The position numbers were made by a program, and so were the translations under genes. A stretch of 64,000 bases of DNA, taken from Metopolophium dirhodum (Eukaryota > Arthropoda > Insecta > Hemiptera > Aphididae). Shown one piece after another: positions 46,200-56,609 of this stretch (the first letter of the stretch is position 1; every line of letters begins with the position of its first letter). Under the pieces are notes generated by a model that was not told where the DNA came from, made no database searches, and saw nothing but the letters and a program-made list of their open reading frames with translations. The stretch covers positions 33,756,241 through 33,820,240 of the forward strand of contig NC_083565.1 in the NCBI RefSeq assembly GCF_019925205.1, given 5' to 3'.

Positions 46200-47343
46200 C
46201 CAGCCCCCCCCAATATTGAAATCTCGGATTTTTTTTCTCTAAAAATTAGCATGCAATTAGCATGAATTGGCAAGACTATTATCATAATTTGCATGACACT
46301 ATTTAATGAGAAATAATCAATAAATGTTAAAAAATTGTTTTTTTTTGCTATAAAAAGTTAAATAAATAAAAAATAAAACATATTTTATCTTATATTCTTT
46401 ATCTTATCTTGTGTTTCTATGTTTTAGCCTTTAGGTATACTTGACAATGTACCTACGTCATATACTTTAGTTATTTTATTTTTATTTATTCTTCAAGAAG
46501 ATAATGGCCCCACTGAACATGTTCGTGTTATGAACTATAATTGATGTATAAAATAATAATATAATATAGAATTGTACCTTGTACGTATATCTAAGATACG
46601 TTAAAACTATAATATTATGATTAAGCCAAATGAAAGTAATCGAAAGCTAGACTAGGTACGGTGCTACTACTGGTACCTACTAGTTGCCTCCCAACTGTAA
46701 GTCAAAAAGTAGTTCAATAATTTTTATTCAACTGCCTCCCGATTGTATACAAGTTGGCTCATCCCGTCGTATCCTATATTTTGTTGTAAACGAAAAGGGT
46801 CCAGTATAACAGGCAAGTAGTAAATGTATACCTAAGCGATTCCTAATCGATTCAACCATACAATAAGTAGGTATTATTGATTTGTATTAATAATTTTAAT
46901 TAATTTTTTACACCTTAATCTTATCATTATATAAAATAATTCTATTCATATTAGTAGCCAAAATAAGCAGACTTGGTACTTATTGGTTAAAAAAAATTCG
47001 GGAAAATCTTTTTTTTCAAGGATGGGGGGGGGGGGGGCTGGCGAAACGGTCAAAATAAAGAAAGAGGGATTGCTCGGTAAATATTGGCGTGCGAATTCCG
47101 TGCGTAGGCGTGCCAATTCATGCTAATCGCGTGCTAATTATTGGTTAAAAAAAATTCGGGGAAAACTTTTTTTTCAAGGATGGGGGGGCTGGCGAAACGT
47201 TTCAACAGCCCTCCAAAGTTTATTGATTATTTCTCATGAAATAGTGTCATGCAAATTATGATAATAGTCTTGCCAATTCATGCTAATTGCATGCTAATTT
47301 TTAGAGAAAAAAAAATCCGAGATTTCAATATTGGGGGGGCTGG
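46200..47343. mobile_element. 1.1-kb TIR transposon inside the structural gene
   Basis: Inverted termini of roughly 120 bp begin CCAGCCCCCCC and end GGGGGGGCTGG. They match through AATATTGAAATCTCGGA and AATTAGCATGCAATTAGCATG. The interior contains two further, nested copies of the terminal motif (GGGGGGGCTGGCGAAACG near 47030 and 47183). That suggests insertion of relatives into each other. No transposase. Target duplication unclear. Confidence 0.7.
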
Positions 47344-47344
47344 C

Positions 47345-47710
47345 GAAAAAGACGTCCAATAATTTCATTTTTAGAAATTATTTATACACTTCTGGTATTT
47401 ATCATGAATCTGAAAGTACAGTTAAGATAATGAAAATCAATAGTATAAAAGTAGAGTGCAACTTGATGACTGGTTCATTCTATGATGGAGAACCGAGTCA
47501 GATTATACACGAACTTTATCCAACTGTCCCGCCAGGGTATAATATCGTTGAAGTACCTAGACATCCAGTTTTTATGCTCTCAACACGATTTCAATATCTA
47601 GAGTATACATCGTGCTAAGAGATCAGAACGATTGTCTAATAAATCTGCGCGGTGAACCAATTACGATTCGACTACAAATAACGTGCGGAAATGGCATTAA
47701 AGTTTAATAT
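47345..47710 (+). pseudogene. Polinton structural-type protein, 3' part
   Basis: Continues the gene cut at 46200: K-I-N-S-I-K-V-E-C-N-L near residue 35, then T-V-P-P-G-Y-N-I-V-E-V-P. Both are conserved in the Polinton protein before MCP. The final strand (N-L-R-G-E-P-I-T-I-R-L near 47640) is in another frame. Confidence 0.55.
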
Positions 47711-47873
47711 AAAAAGATCTGCAATCAAAAAACCAGTTAGTTTACCGACTGTCGTTAAGAAGTCAACATCTAACCCGAAAAAAGGCGAGATCAAGCTCAC
47801 GAAAGATAATTTAAATTTTCTCCGTTCGTTGCAATTACAAAAAAAAAAAAAATTATGGACGATTCGTATTTAG
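47691..47873 (+). CDS. Small basic Polinton protein
   Basis: 60 residues, MALKFNIKRSAIKKPVSLPT then a Lys-rich region and L-T-K-D-N-L-N-F-L-R-S-L. A small basic protein commonly precedes the capsid gene in Polintons. It overlaps the capsid start by 19 bases. An A12 run near its end makes the C-terminus uncertain. Confidence 0.5.
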   Translation: MALKFNIKRSAIKKPVSLPTVVKKSTSNPKKGEIKLTKDNLNFLRSLQLQKKKKLWTIRI

Positions 47874-49095
47874 ACGTGGGGGTCTACTATGTCGATGAGT
47901 GTAAAATAACGCAAGAGCATTATCATTCGTTCACTCCATATTCAATCATGTCTTTATCAAATAACGATGAAATTAGGATAAGTGTTTTAAATATGGATGC
48001 ATATACTCTACCATGTAAAAGCTATATTTATATAGAGAGGAGAGTAAATAAACCTGCCGATGCTGTGGGAGATGTACGTTTTTCAAATAATGGATTGGCG
48101 TTTTTATTATCCGAAATGAGTTATGAAATAAACGGAATAGAAATTCAAAAATTAAAAACACCTGGAGTTGCATCTTGCTTGAAAGCATATTGTTCGTATA
48201 CTCTAAACGATTTGAATACGTTGGAGAACGCTGCTTGGGACTCAGCGATGGATGGTGAAGATAATAAAAACTTTATGAGCAACAATGTACTTACCGGGTG
48301 TATCCCTCTAAAACATTTATTCGGATTTTGTGGAGACTATAAAAAAATATTACTTAATTGTAATCAACAGCTGATTTTAAATCGTGCATCTACCAACCTG
48401 GATGCGATACACGTTGTAGGCGCGGGTGCAACCAAAGCAGTTTTAAAAATAGAAAAATTACAATTGAACTTACTAGGGTGGTGTGGAAGATGCCTATTAT
48501 CAGAGTTAGTGATAAAGAAAAATTAAGGTTGATAAAAGTGGTAGATTCATGTAAGACACTATCATGTGCATTCAGAATCTGGGATCTCTGAAAATATCCT
48601 ATTCTTCCTAGAAATACCTCACATTCGAAGACGGCAAAGTCCAGCAACTTGTTAGAAAAACCGAGGTTTGTGTTGTTCGGATTACAAACAGATCGAAAAA
48701 AAAATATTGAACAGACGCTGGACGCTTTGATCACTGTCAACTAAAAAATCTTAAGGTTCACTTAAATTCTGAAGTGTATCCATATGAAGACTTTCGTGCT
48801 GATTTTAAAAATAATATAACTAGTATACTGTATAAGGCCTATGCAGACTTTCAAAAATCATATTATGAGAAAGAGTAAAGCAAACCTTTGTTATCAAAAC
48901 ATATTTTTCAAAACTATTCACTATTGTTGATTTATCATGTAAAAACAACAGTGTGAAGTCGTCAACCGTACACCTACGTATTGAATTTGAAACTGATACA
49001 GTTATTCCGGAAAAAACTACAGCGTATTGCTTAATATTACATGACCAGATTATAACTTATAGCCCGTTTAGTGGCGATGTTAGACAATTGTAAAA
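47855..49095 (+). pseudogene. Polinton major capsid protein (double jelly-roll)
   Basis: The first 223 codons are open and contain N-N-D-E-I-R-I-S-V and Y-T-L-P-C-K-S-Y-I-Y-I-E. F-S-N-N-G-L-A-F-L-L-S-E-M and Y-E-I-N-G-I-E-I follow; these are core features of Polinton capsid proteins of the NCLDV-related double jelly-roll fold. The second jelly-roll is recognisable up to about 49095 in other frames. A shift near 48485 and later ones break the gene. Family length is about 400-450 residues, as here. Confidence 0.75.
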
Positions 49096-49265
49096 ATGTT
49101 TATATTTTATTTTACTTTTTTCCTCTTATGTAAAATATTGTAACCTAATGCTATTATATATATATATTGTAACTTTATTATTAATAAATAAAAAAAACTT
49201 GTTTTTAAATATCACGCTTGTTTTTTTATTTTACACAATAAAAAAAATAATAGTACAGAAAAATT
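49096..49265. terminator. AT-rich 3' end region of the capsid gene
   Basis: AATAAATAAAAAAAA near 49180-49200 and TTTTATTTTACACAATAAAAAAAAT nearby give polyadenylation-type signals on both strands. They lie between the capsid gene and the minus-strand exon pair. Confidence 0.35.
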
Positions 49266-49269
49266 AATT

Positions 49270-49497
49270 ATATTGTGGTCCAAATGGACTATCGTTTTCC
49301 GAACATCCTTTCTGATTGTTTTCGAGGTAGCTCTCCTGTGTCGGTGGAAACAAGGGTGAAATTTATGCTGGATTTCCCTGTAAATTAAAATATGTTTTTT
49401 TTTTCTTATATATCAGATTTAAAAATGATTATTACCTGTGGATATGAACTGAAGAACGATTGTGGAAAAAAGCTATGGAACACTCGTCATTGTATCC
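49270..49497 (-). pseudogene. Remnant of a spliced minus-strand gene (two exons)
   Basis: On the minus strand a 62-nt exon (49497-49436) lies between a T-rich acceptor TTTTTTACAG and donor GTAATA. After a 58-nt intron (49435-49378, ending AATTTACAG) a second exon starts at 49377 and runs toward 49270. The first exon is open in one frame only (G-Y-N-D-E-C-S-I-A-F-F-H). A further acceptor at 49498-49500 implies a missing upstream exon where the integrase block now begins. Confidence 0.35.
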
Positions 49498-49550
49498 CTG
49501 TAAAAAAAAAAATAGTTTATTAACATAACATAATATAAGCTATAAAGAAA

Positions 49551-50367
49551 ATTGTATTGGCTAAAGAACTTCATAAACCTGTTAGAATAAGATTTCCTAA
49601 AAGAAGAATTTTTACTAAAGGTATTGATGATTTATGGGCTGTTGATTTAGTTATAATGAGAAATTATTCAGATGAAAATGAAGGTAATTCTTATATAATA
49701 ACTGTTATAGATACGTTTTCAAAATTTTCTTGGGCTTTACCACTCAAAAAGAAAGATGGAATTAGTGTTTCAAAAACATTTGAAAAAATAATAAAACAAG
49801 CTATATCACAAAATCATCAAGCACCAAAATTACTTCACGCAGATAAAGGTTTGGAATTTGAAAATAAACATTACAAAAAAGATTCGCAAGAATATGGAAT
49901 TAAAATGTACCACACCCAAAATGAAGAAAAATCGTCAATTATTGAAAGGTTTAACAGTACCTTAAATGGGAAAATGAGATTACATTTTGAAGTCACAAAT
50001 TCTAAAAAAATGGATTAATATTTTACAAAGTTTAATCGATGAATATAATTTCAAAGACATACATCGATCTATTGGTATGAAACCTTGTGAAGTAAATAAA
50101 TCTAACGAAGATGTTGTTCTACACAAATTATTTTCTTCAAAAAACAAACCTAATCCAAAAATTAAATTTAGTGTAGGTGACAGAGTAAAAATAAAAGCAT
50201 ATAAAAAAACATTTGGTAATAAATATAGTAATAATTGGACAAGAGAAATATTTATACTTAATGAAATTTTAAACACAAATCCCATTACTTATAAAATTAT
50301 AGATTTAAACAATGAAGAGATTGAAGGGAGTTTTTATAACGAAGAGTTACAAAAAACAAAATTTTAA
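49551..50367 (+). pseudogene. Polinton integrase (N-terminus missing)
   Basis: Retroviral-like DDE integrase of the Maverick type: K-G-I-D-D-L-W-A-V-D-L-V (first Asp), H-A-D-K-G-L-E-F (second Asp) and S-I-I-E-R-F-N (Glu). A C-terminal chromodomain-like part follows, with V-G-D-R-V-K-I and I-E-G-S-F-Y-N-E-E-L-Q-K-T-K. No ATG and no zinc-binding N-terminal domain are present. A frameshift at a run of A (about 50006-50012) splits catalytic and C-terminal parts. Confidence 0.8.
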
Positions 50368-50420
50368 ATGTTAATTTTAATAAAAATTATTTTTATTAAA
50401 AAATTGATGTGTAAAAAAAA
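50366..50420 (+). promoter_or_regulatory. Upstream module of C2H2 ORF 1
   Basis: AATAAAAATTATTTTTATT near-palindrome followed by AAAAAATTG and an A run. Almost the same block occurs at 51060-51115, in each case 20-70 bases before an ATG. It could be a shared promoter or a 3'-end signal of the preceding gene. Confidence 0.45.
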
Positions 50421-50442
50421 ATAAAAAAGAATGTAATAAAGA

Positions 50443-51051
50443 ATGGAAGGATTAAACAAAATTGAACCTTTAGTTAAAGAAACTAATACATATAATAAAA
50501 TGAGTGTATTAAATAAAAAAACACGTCCTGACAAATATTGTGTTAAATGTAATTTAACAGTTGGTTGTAAAAATTGGGCTACTCATTTGAAATCTTATAA
50601 ACATCAAAACAATAACAGAGAACAAACAATTGTACCTTCTAGATTTAATAAAACATACAGAGGTAAACCAATTAAACAAGAGAGATTAAAAAATTTTAAT
50701 TTTTTGAAATTAATGCAAAATAACATAAAAAAAAGTATAAAAAATAATAAATGTTATGTGAAATTTTGTGCTTTTGAATATTATGAACATTCAGAGAATG
50801 TTAAATATACTCTAAATAAAATTCCAATTGATGGAAATATTTTCATTATTAATCAAGGAGATGATTATTTTGGAAATGGAAAGCCTTATGTTTCTAATGT
50901 ATTACATTCGCCAACTTGGTTAGAACTTTGTAAAATAGGTAATGAACAAATTATTACAACAGGTGATTATACTCACTTTTATCTAGATGAAATTAATATT
51001 ATTCAAGATTTAGGAAATGTTAAAATGTGTGAATTTAGTATGGGATCTTAA
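50443..51051 (+). CDS. C2H2-headed Polinton protein (202 aa)
   Basis: N-terminal zinc finger C-V-K-C-N-L-T-V-G-C-K-N-W with H-L-K-S-Y-K-H (residues about 32-52), then a Lys/Asn-rich link. The rest is a domain of unknown function ending in a stop at 51051. The finger head is closely similar to the next ORF, so one arose by duplication. Nucleic-acid binding is inferred from the finger. The gene appears intact. Confidence 0.6.
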   Translation: MEGLNKIEPLVKETNTYNKMSVLNKKTRPDKYCVKCNLTVGCKNWATHLKSYKHQNNNREQTIVPSRFNKTYRGKPIKQERLKNFNFLKLMQNNIKKSIKNNKCYVKFCAFEYYEHSENVKYTLNKIPIDGNIFIINQGDDYFGNGKPYVSNVLHSPTWLELCKIGNEQIITTGDYTHFYLDEINIIQDLGNVKMCEFSMGS

Positions 51052-51059
51052 GAATATTT

Positions 51060-51115
51060 AAATGTTATTTTTAATAAAAATTATTTTTATTAAAAAATTG
51101 AATGTAAAAAAAAAT
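51060..51115 (+). promoter_or_regulatory. Upstream module of C2H2/PolB ORF
   Basis: Second copy of the module at 50366-50420, directly before the ATG at 51133. Confidence 0.45.
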
Positions 51116-51132
51116 TAAATTATGTATAATAA

Positions 51133-53169
51133 ATGGCACGCATAAATAAAATTGAAAACAATGTTAAAGGAAATGTTAACCATAATAATATGAATAACAA
51201 AACTTGCATTAAATGTAACTTAACAGTTACTTACAAAAATTGGTCTAGACATTTGAAATCTATTCGTCATCAAAACAATGATCCAGATCAAACAATTATA
51301 ATAATTAATGAAGTTGTACCATTAGAAATAAGTCCAAACGAAAAAACAAATCATATAGATTTGTTGTATTTAAGTGAGGATAAAAAGAATAAAGAGAATA
51401 TAGGTCATTATTGTTGGATTAAGGATTTATGGACACTTTGTGGAAGACAAATGACAAAAAATGGGCATCATAGATTTTTATGTAAAATGTGTTTAAGTAG
51501 TTTCGATAAAGAAAAAAAATTAAATGAACATAAACATTATTGTTCTAACAATAAAGCAGCGAAAATAGTTCTGCCCAAACCTTATAATAAAACTTTAGAA
51601 TTTAAAAAATATAATAATTCGTTAAGAGTCCCTTTTACAATTTATGCTGACTTTGAAACTACACTACAACCAATCTACACATGTGAACCAAGTGATGTAG
51701 AGTAATTTACTAATTGTTACCAGAAACATATACCCAATAATTTTTGTTATTATGTTAAATATAGTAATGGAGATTATAAACCACCTGTAGAATATTCTGG
51801 TCCAAACGTAGCTCATGAATTTTATACATGTATGTTAAATGAAGAAGCATGTATTTCTGAAATATATGACGAAAAAATTCGTATGAAAAAATTGAATGCA
51901 GAACAAAAAATTAATTATTATAAATCTGTCAAATGTCATATTTGTGAAAGATGTTTAACTGAATTACCTCCAATGTTAGAGAAAAGAATTAATTTAATTA
52001 AAGATGAAATTACATATTATGAACAGGAGGGTTATGAAGCTGTACCTAACCTACCCTAAAGAACTTCATGATCTACATTCAGATTTCCCTTTAGCACCGG
52101 AAAGACATTTTGATGGTAAACAACTCCCAAAATTATTAACAACTTTGTATGACAAGAAAAAATACATAATACATTATGAAACATTAAAATTATACATTAA
52201 ATTAGGTTTAAAAATAGAGAAAATTCACAGAGTTTTAGAATTGACTACCCTTGGTTAAAAGTGTATATAGATTTTAATACTAATATCAGAGCACAAGCTA
52301 AGAATGAGTTTGAAAAAGAGTATTTCAAATTAATGAACAACAGTGTTTATGGACGTACCATGATGAATGTTCGATCTCATGTTGACATAAGATTATGTAA
52401 TAATGCAAATCAATTAGAACTTTTAATTTCAAAACCAAATTTTGACAAAAGAACCATTTTTACAGAGAATTTAGTTGCAGTCCATATGAAAAGAACAAAA
52501 ATAAATTTCAAACAACCAATATATATAGGAATGTGTGTTTTAGATTTGTCTAAATTGTTAATGTACGATTTTTATTATAATACAATAAAGGAAAAATACG
52601 GAAATAGAGTTAGATTGATGTATACAGATACAGACTCACTAATATTAGAAATAAAAACTGACGATTTCTACCAGGATATGAAAACTATGTTAGGTCATTT
52701 TGACACGTCAGATTATCCACAAGAAAATAAATATGGTTTACCTTTAGTTAACAAAAAAGTCTTAGGTAAATTTAAAGATGAGTTAAATGGAAAAAATATG
52801 TCTGAATTTATAGGTTTAAGATCCAAATTATATTCACATAGAACCTTCAATAGTGAAAAAGAAATTAAAAAAGCCAAAGGTGTTAAAAAAAATGTTGTGG
52901 AAAACAAAATATGTTTTAACGATTTTGAAAATTGTTTACAAACAAAAGAACCAAAATATGTTAAACAAATTATGTTTAGAACTAAGAAAAATGATGTCTT
53001 TACTGTAAAACAAAACAAAAAAGCTTTGAGTGTTTATGATGATAAAAGGTTTATTTTAGAAAATGGTATTGACACATTAGCTTGGGGACATTATAAAACA
53101 AATATATGTAGAAATGACTTTGTAAACCACCTCAATAAACTAATTATAGATCAAAACCAAAAAGATTAG
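51133..53169 (+). pseudogene. Polinton protein-primed DNA polymerase B, internally deleted
   Basis: Opens with a C2H2 finger like the upstream ORF, then exonuclease motif I Y-A-D-F-E-T (51643-51660). An in-frame TAA lies at 51703-51705. A C-H-I-C-E-R-C zinc motif lies near 51940. The region normally holding exonuclease II/III and polymerase motif A (D-x-x-S-L-Y-P) is missing, joined directly to Y-P-K-E-L-H-D near 52055 with a frameshift. A second shift lies near 52255. Motif B (K-L-M-N-N-S-V-Y-G, 52327-52353) and motif C (Y-T-D-T-D-S near 52621) are intact in the last 302-residue frame. The deletion removes an essential catalytic Asp. Confidence 0.8.
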
Positions 53170-53239
53170 AAAAATATTCTTGAAGGATTAAGACAAGAGA
53201 ATATAAACCTGATTGAAATGCTGTTTTTTTCGTTTAGGC

Positions 53240-53264
53240 CAGGGGGGGCGAAACGCCCCCCCTG
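53240..53264. other. Perfect GC hairpin, 11-bp stem
   Basis: CAGGGGGGGCG, loop AAA, CGCCCCCCCTG. It lies about 70 bp after the polymerase frame in AT-rich DNA. It resembles the GGGGGGGCTGGCGAAACG ends at 47030-47343 and may be a tiny palindromic element or terminus. Confidence 0.6.
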
Positions 53265-53359
53265 TTATCGTTTGTATTTTCGACTTGAGTTTCCTCATCT
53301 GAGTATACTTTGACAAGTCCCTAGTTGTCGACTTTAAGGAAATGTGTGTTTGTTTTCAA

Positions 53360-53670
53360 TGGAATATTTCCATTGAAATGCTGTATTTTGGGGAATATTT
53401 TAATTATTATTGCATTCAGATTTTGTGAAAAAATATTTTAATTATTAATGACACAAGTTTTGAGAAAAATATTTTGGGGGGATTTTGCAAAAAAAATATT
53501 TCAATTATTATTGCAATTAGATTTTTAGAAAAATATTTCAATTATTATTACAATTAGATTTTTAGAAAAATATTTCAATTATTATTACAATTAGATTTGT
53601 GAAAAAATATTTTGGGGGGATTTTTGCAAAAAATATTTTAATTATTATTACATTTCGATTTTCTGAACTT
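53360..53670. repeat. Tandem AT-rich repeat (~36-38 bp) with G-run spacers
   Basis: Units of GAAAAATATTTCAATTATTA followed by TTACAATTAGATTTT recur with small changes. Two units carry TTTTGGGGGGATTTT insertions (near 53476 and 53612). Confidence 0.65.
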
Positions 53671-54222
53671 TTTGTATATTGGGTGTTTTTCTGAACTTTT
53701 ATTGTTATATATGGCACTGCGCCAGGAATGGCACACTTATACTACTATTGTGTCTAATTGTTTATTTAAATAGAAAACTGTCAATAATAAATGCTTTGTA
53801 CGATGAAAACTTATATCAGCTGTTGAGCTGTGTACTAGTTATATGGACTTATTTTATGAATCCTTGCACTTAAACAACCCTTTTGCTGCCTCTACGAAAT
53901 TCATGACGTGCTACAGTACCAACCTAAAAACATAAAAAAAAATGGTTTGTAGATATTATGTGTTCATCAAACAGACATTGTATTTCATCACAAACTATTT
54001 TATACGAGTAAAATAATATTAAACATATTGCTTCCGAATGGTAGTTAAATATTATTCAAATACAACATTTAAGTAACTCTGTCGCTTGAGTGCATTTATA
54101 TGCATGAACTAGCAAATGTCAAGATTAACGCACCAAAATTGAATTGGGTGACAGTTACCTTACAAATTGAATGATGTAATGAATGTAATTTATTATTTGA
54201 TACTGGTATTGTTTAATTTTAG

Positions 54223-54261
54223 ATGAAAATTGGTCCATTGTATCAATAGACGACTGTAAAG
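54223..54261 (+). CDS. 39-nt microexon, copy D
   Basis: Between GTTTAATTTTAG and GTAATC. Phase 1 reads E-N-W-S-I-V-S-I-D-D-C-K; phase 2 stops at once. Strongly diverged from A-C at the protein level while intron flanks are similar. Confidence 0.65.
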
Positions 54262-54622
54262 GTAATCATTTAAAAAAAAATATTCATGTGGTTGCCCCTT
54301 TTCTTGAACTTCTCTCGGGATTCGAGCATGTAATGTATACCACCAAATTAAATTTCTATTCTGTAAATTTTAAACTTCTACAGAGGAAGACCAATCATAA
54401 ATTTCCAAAAACTCATATACTTAAAATCAAGAAATAGCCTTGACATGACTGCGAAATGGAATCATTTTAATGTTTTGCAATTCATAATATTCAGTCAAAT
54501 GAAAAACTTACTAAAGTATTATAATATTGATCAACGTTTGATGCAAACAATTAAGTTAGTAAAAATTATGTATCTATCAGATCTTTTTTATTGTATTTAA
54601 TCAATTCTTTTTTTTTTTTTAG

Positions 54623-54631
54623 CAATAATAA
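54623..54631 (+). CDS. 9-nt microexon, copy D
   Basis: CAATAATAA between a T12 tract ending TTTAG and GTACGT. Phase 1. Confidence 0.55.
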
Positions 54632-55411
54632 GTACGTATTTTCATTGTTTTTTTTTTTTTGTTAATGAAATTGTATAAATAAATTTATAAAATAGAATAC
54701 GTAATAATTTTGTATCGATTAAGATACAACTGTATTTTCAATTATCTTTAGAAGACAGTTCATTACAACCTATAACAAGTCATAATACTAATAAGCTATA
54801 GTAAATGTATTAAAAATTAAATTCTAAAAAGTTTTCAAATGACTGCCGTTAATCTGTACTTTGTGATGGAAACTAATGACTAATTACAGTGCATTTATAT
54901 AAATAATAATATAAATTGTTATCCTCCTTGTAATTATTAACCTCCTTATGTTTTGTTGAGCTAAGTTAATTTTCTAAGGCTTGATATACTTCATACTCTT
55001 TCTATAGTATTGAGACCTTTTTGTTGAGACCTGACTATTGGTCTTTTTTCCGATGGGTTGTTTTTATATTATATTATTATATTCGATTTTACGATTAACT
55101 TGTTATGAGAACAAATTATACACATCAACACAACTACCTAAATTCCAATCTTAATTTATTATTGGAAAATACGCTACCTACTTAAATTCTATTTAAATTA
55201 TTTAACGCATTACGTACTCGGAAATTGGAAATAACTAAGGAAGTTTAAGACTGGTCAACAATTAGAAGCTCTTATGATTACAGATAAATACACTTAATCC
55301 GTACAAACTGAAAAAAATGTAAAAAAAAATTACAATAATGTAATTATATCATATTATAAATCATTCATAATTATTATACTCATATATTATCTCCCGTTAT
55401 TTTAATTCTAG

Positions 55412-55423
55412 AAACTAAAAATG
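55412..55423 (+). CDS. 12-nt microexon, copy D
   Basis: AAACTAAAAATG between TTTTAATTCTAG and GTGAGA. Phase 1 encodes T-K-N where A-C have T-Y-S. Confidence 0.55.
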
Positions 55424-56609
55424 GTGAGATTTTACATTTATTTATACAATATTATATTAGATTAATCTTACATATATTCTATAAATTGTTCTTTTATGTC
55501 ACAACTCTACAGCCGTACAGAGAGCACGCGTTTTACGCTAGTTCGGGTGTCTTCTGGAATTAGACGTCCAATCTTAATGGTTTTACATGTATTTTCAACT
55601 CCTAAAGCAACTTTAAAAATTACGACCAACAAGGAATATCCTACCATTACCAGCTTTTAACCTCTTTAAATATAGTAATTATATAGTACCTAGGTCTTAT
55701 ATGATTTAATGTAACACTTACAAATTCAAGTAAGTAAAACTGTGTGATAATACCTACAATACCTATCACCAAACTCCAAAGGCACCGTTGTCAAGATTCC
55801 AATTTTTCAACCTCCGATTAGATAGCTCGTTAGTACCAGACCGATCGGCTCTCATTCAAAGAATGATAAGACGGTATTGCCTATCAAAATTAAAAATAAA
55901 CAGATGGCAGCTAAAAACAAAAAGATCATTACCCATATCACCGACAATGCGGTATATTTTAATTTATTTAGTTATGTATTTATTTAACTATATAGTAGCG
56001 TTTGTGACGGCACAAAATATATACCTAATTCGGAAGTAACATAATATGAATAACACATTTTAAAGTAAAATAGTGTAATAAATTAAAAACAAAGAAACAT
56101 ATTTTTCAACTAACTATGATAATCAAAGTTCCTATAAAAAAAAATCAAAATGATTTTGTTTTCGATGCAATAACCCTCACCAGAAACATGGCCGGTTTCC
56201 GCCAAAAGTGAACCTTTTTCATTTTCCCCAATTCACTATTCCGCCAAATTATACATTTTTAGGTTCCCCTTTCCGCCAAATTCATACCATTTCCTTGTCC
56301 ACCAATTCACTTTTCAACCAAATTTAAAAAGTTAGTCGAGCATTTGAATAATATTTTAACATTATATTATATTATACATATCAGTCATATTATAATTATA
56401 TATACAATTAAAATATTTTGTAAATTAAATACAGGGTCATAATACTAGTTTTCTCACCAGTTATAAAACATGTTATCCCTACTATTTATTTATTTATTCA
56501 TTTATTATTTATTAATGGTCTAACCCCACACAATAGTTTAAAACATAATGTAATATACAATTTAAATAATTAATACAAATAGCACTCATAAATTTATACA
56601 GGAATAGAT

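Larger units (their letters stand above)
41700..53264. mobile_element. Maverick/Polinton element, degraded and nested
   Basis: Gene content is diagnostic of a Polinton: packaging ATPase, PLA2-like protein, adenain-like protease, structural proteins, double-jelly-roll capsid protein, retroviral-like integrase and protein-primed family B DNA polymerase. It is split by a Jockey LINE (42880-44799) and a TIR transposon (46200-47343). Terminal repeats and target duplication were not found, so the borders are approximate. The part right of about 49.5 kb is visibly more AT-rich than the capsid part, and the whole may be a composite. Almost every gene carries lesions. Confidence 0.8.
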
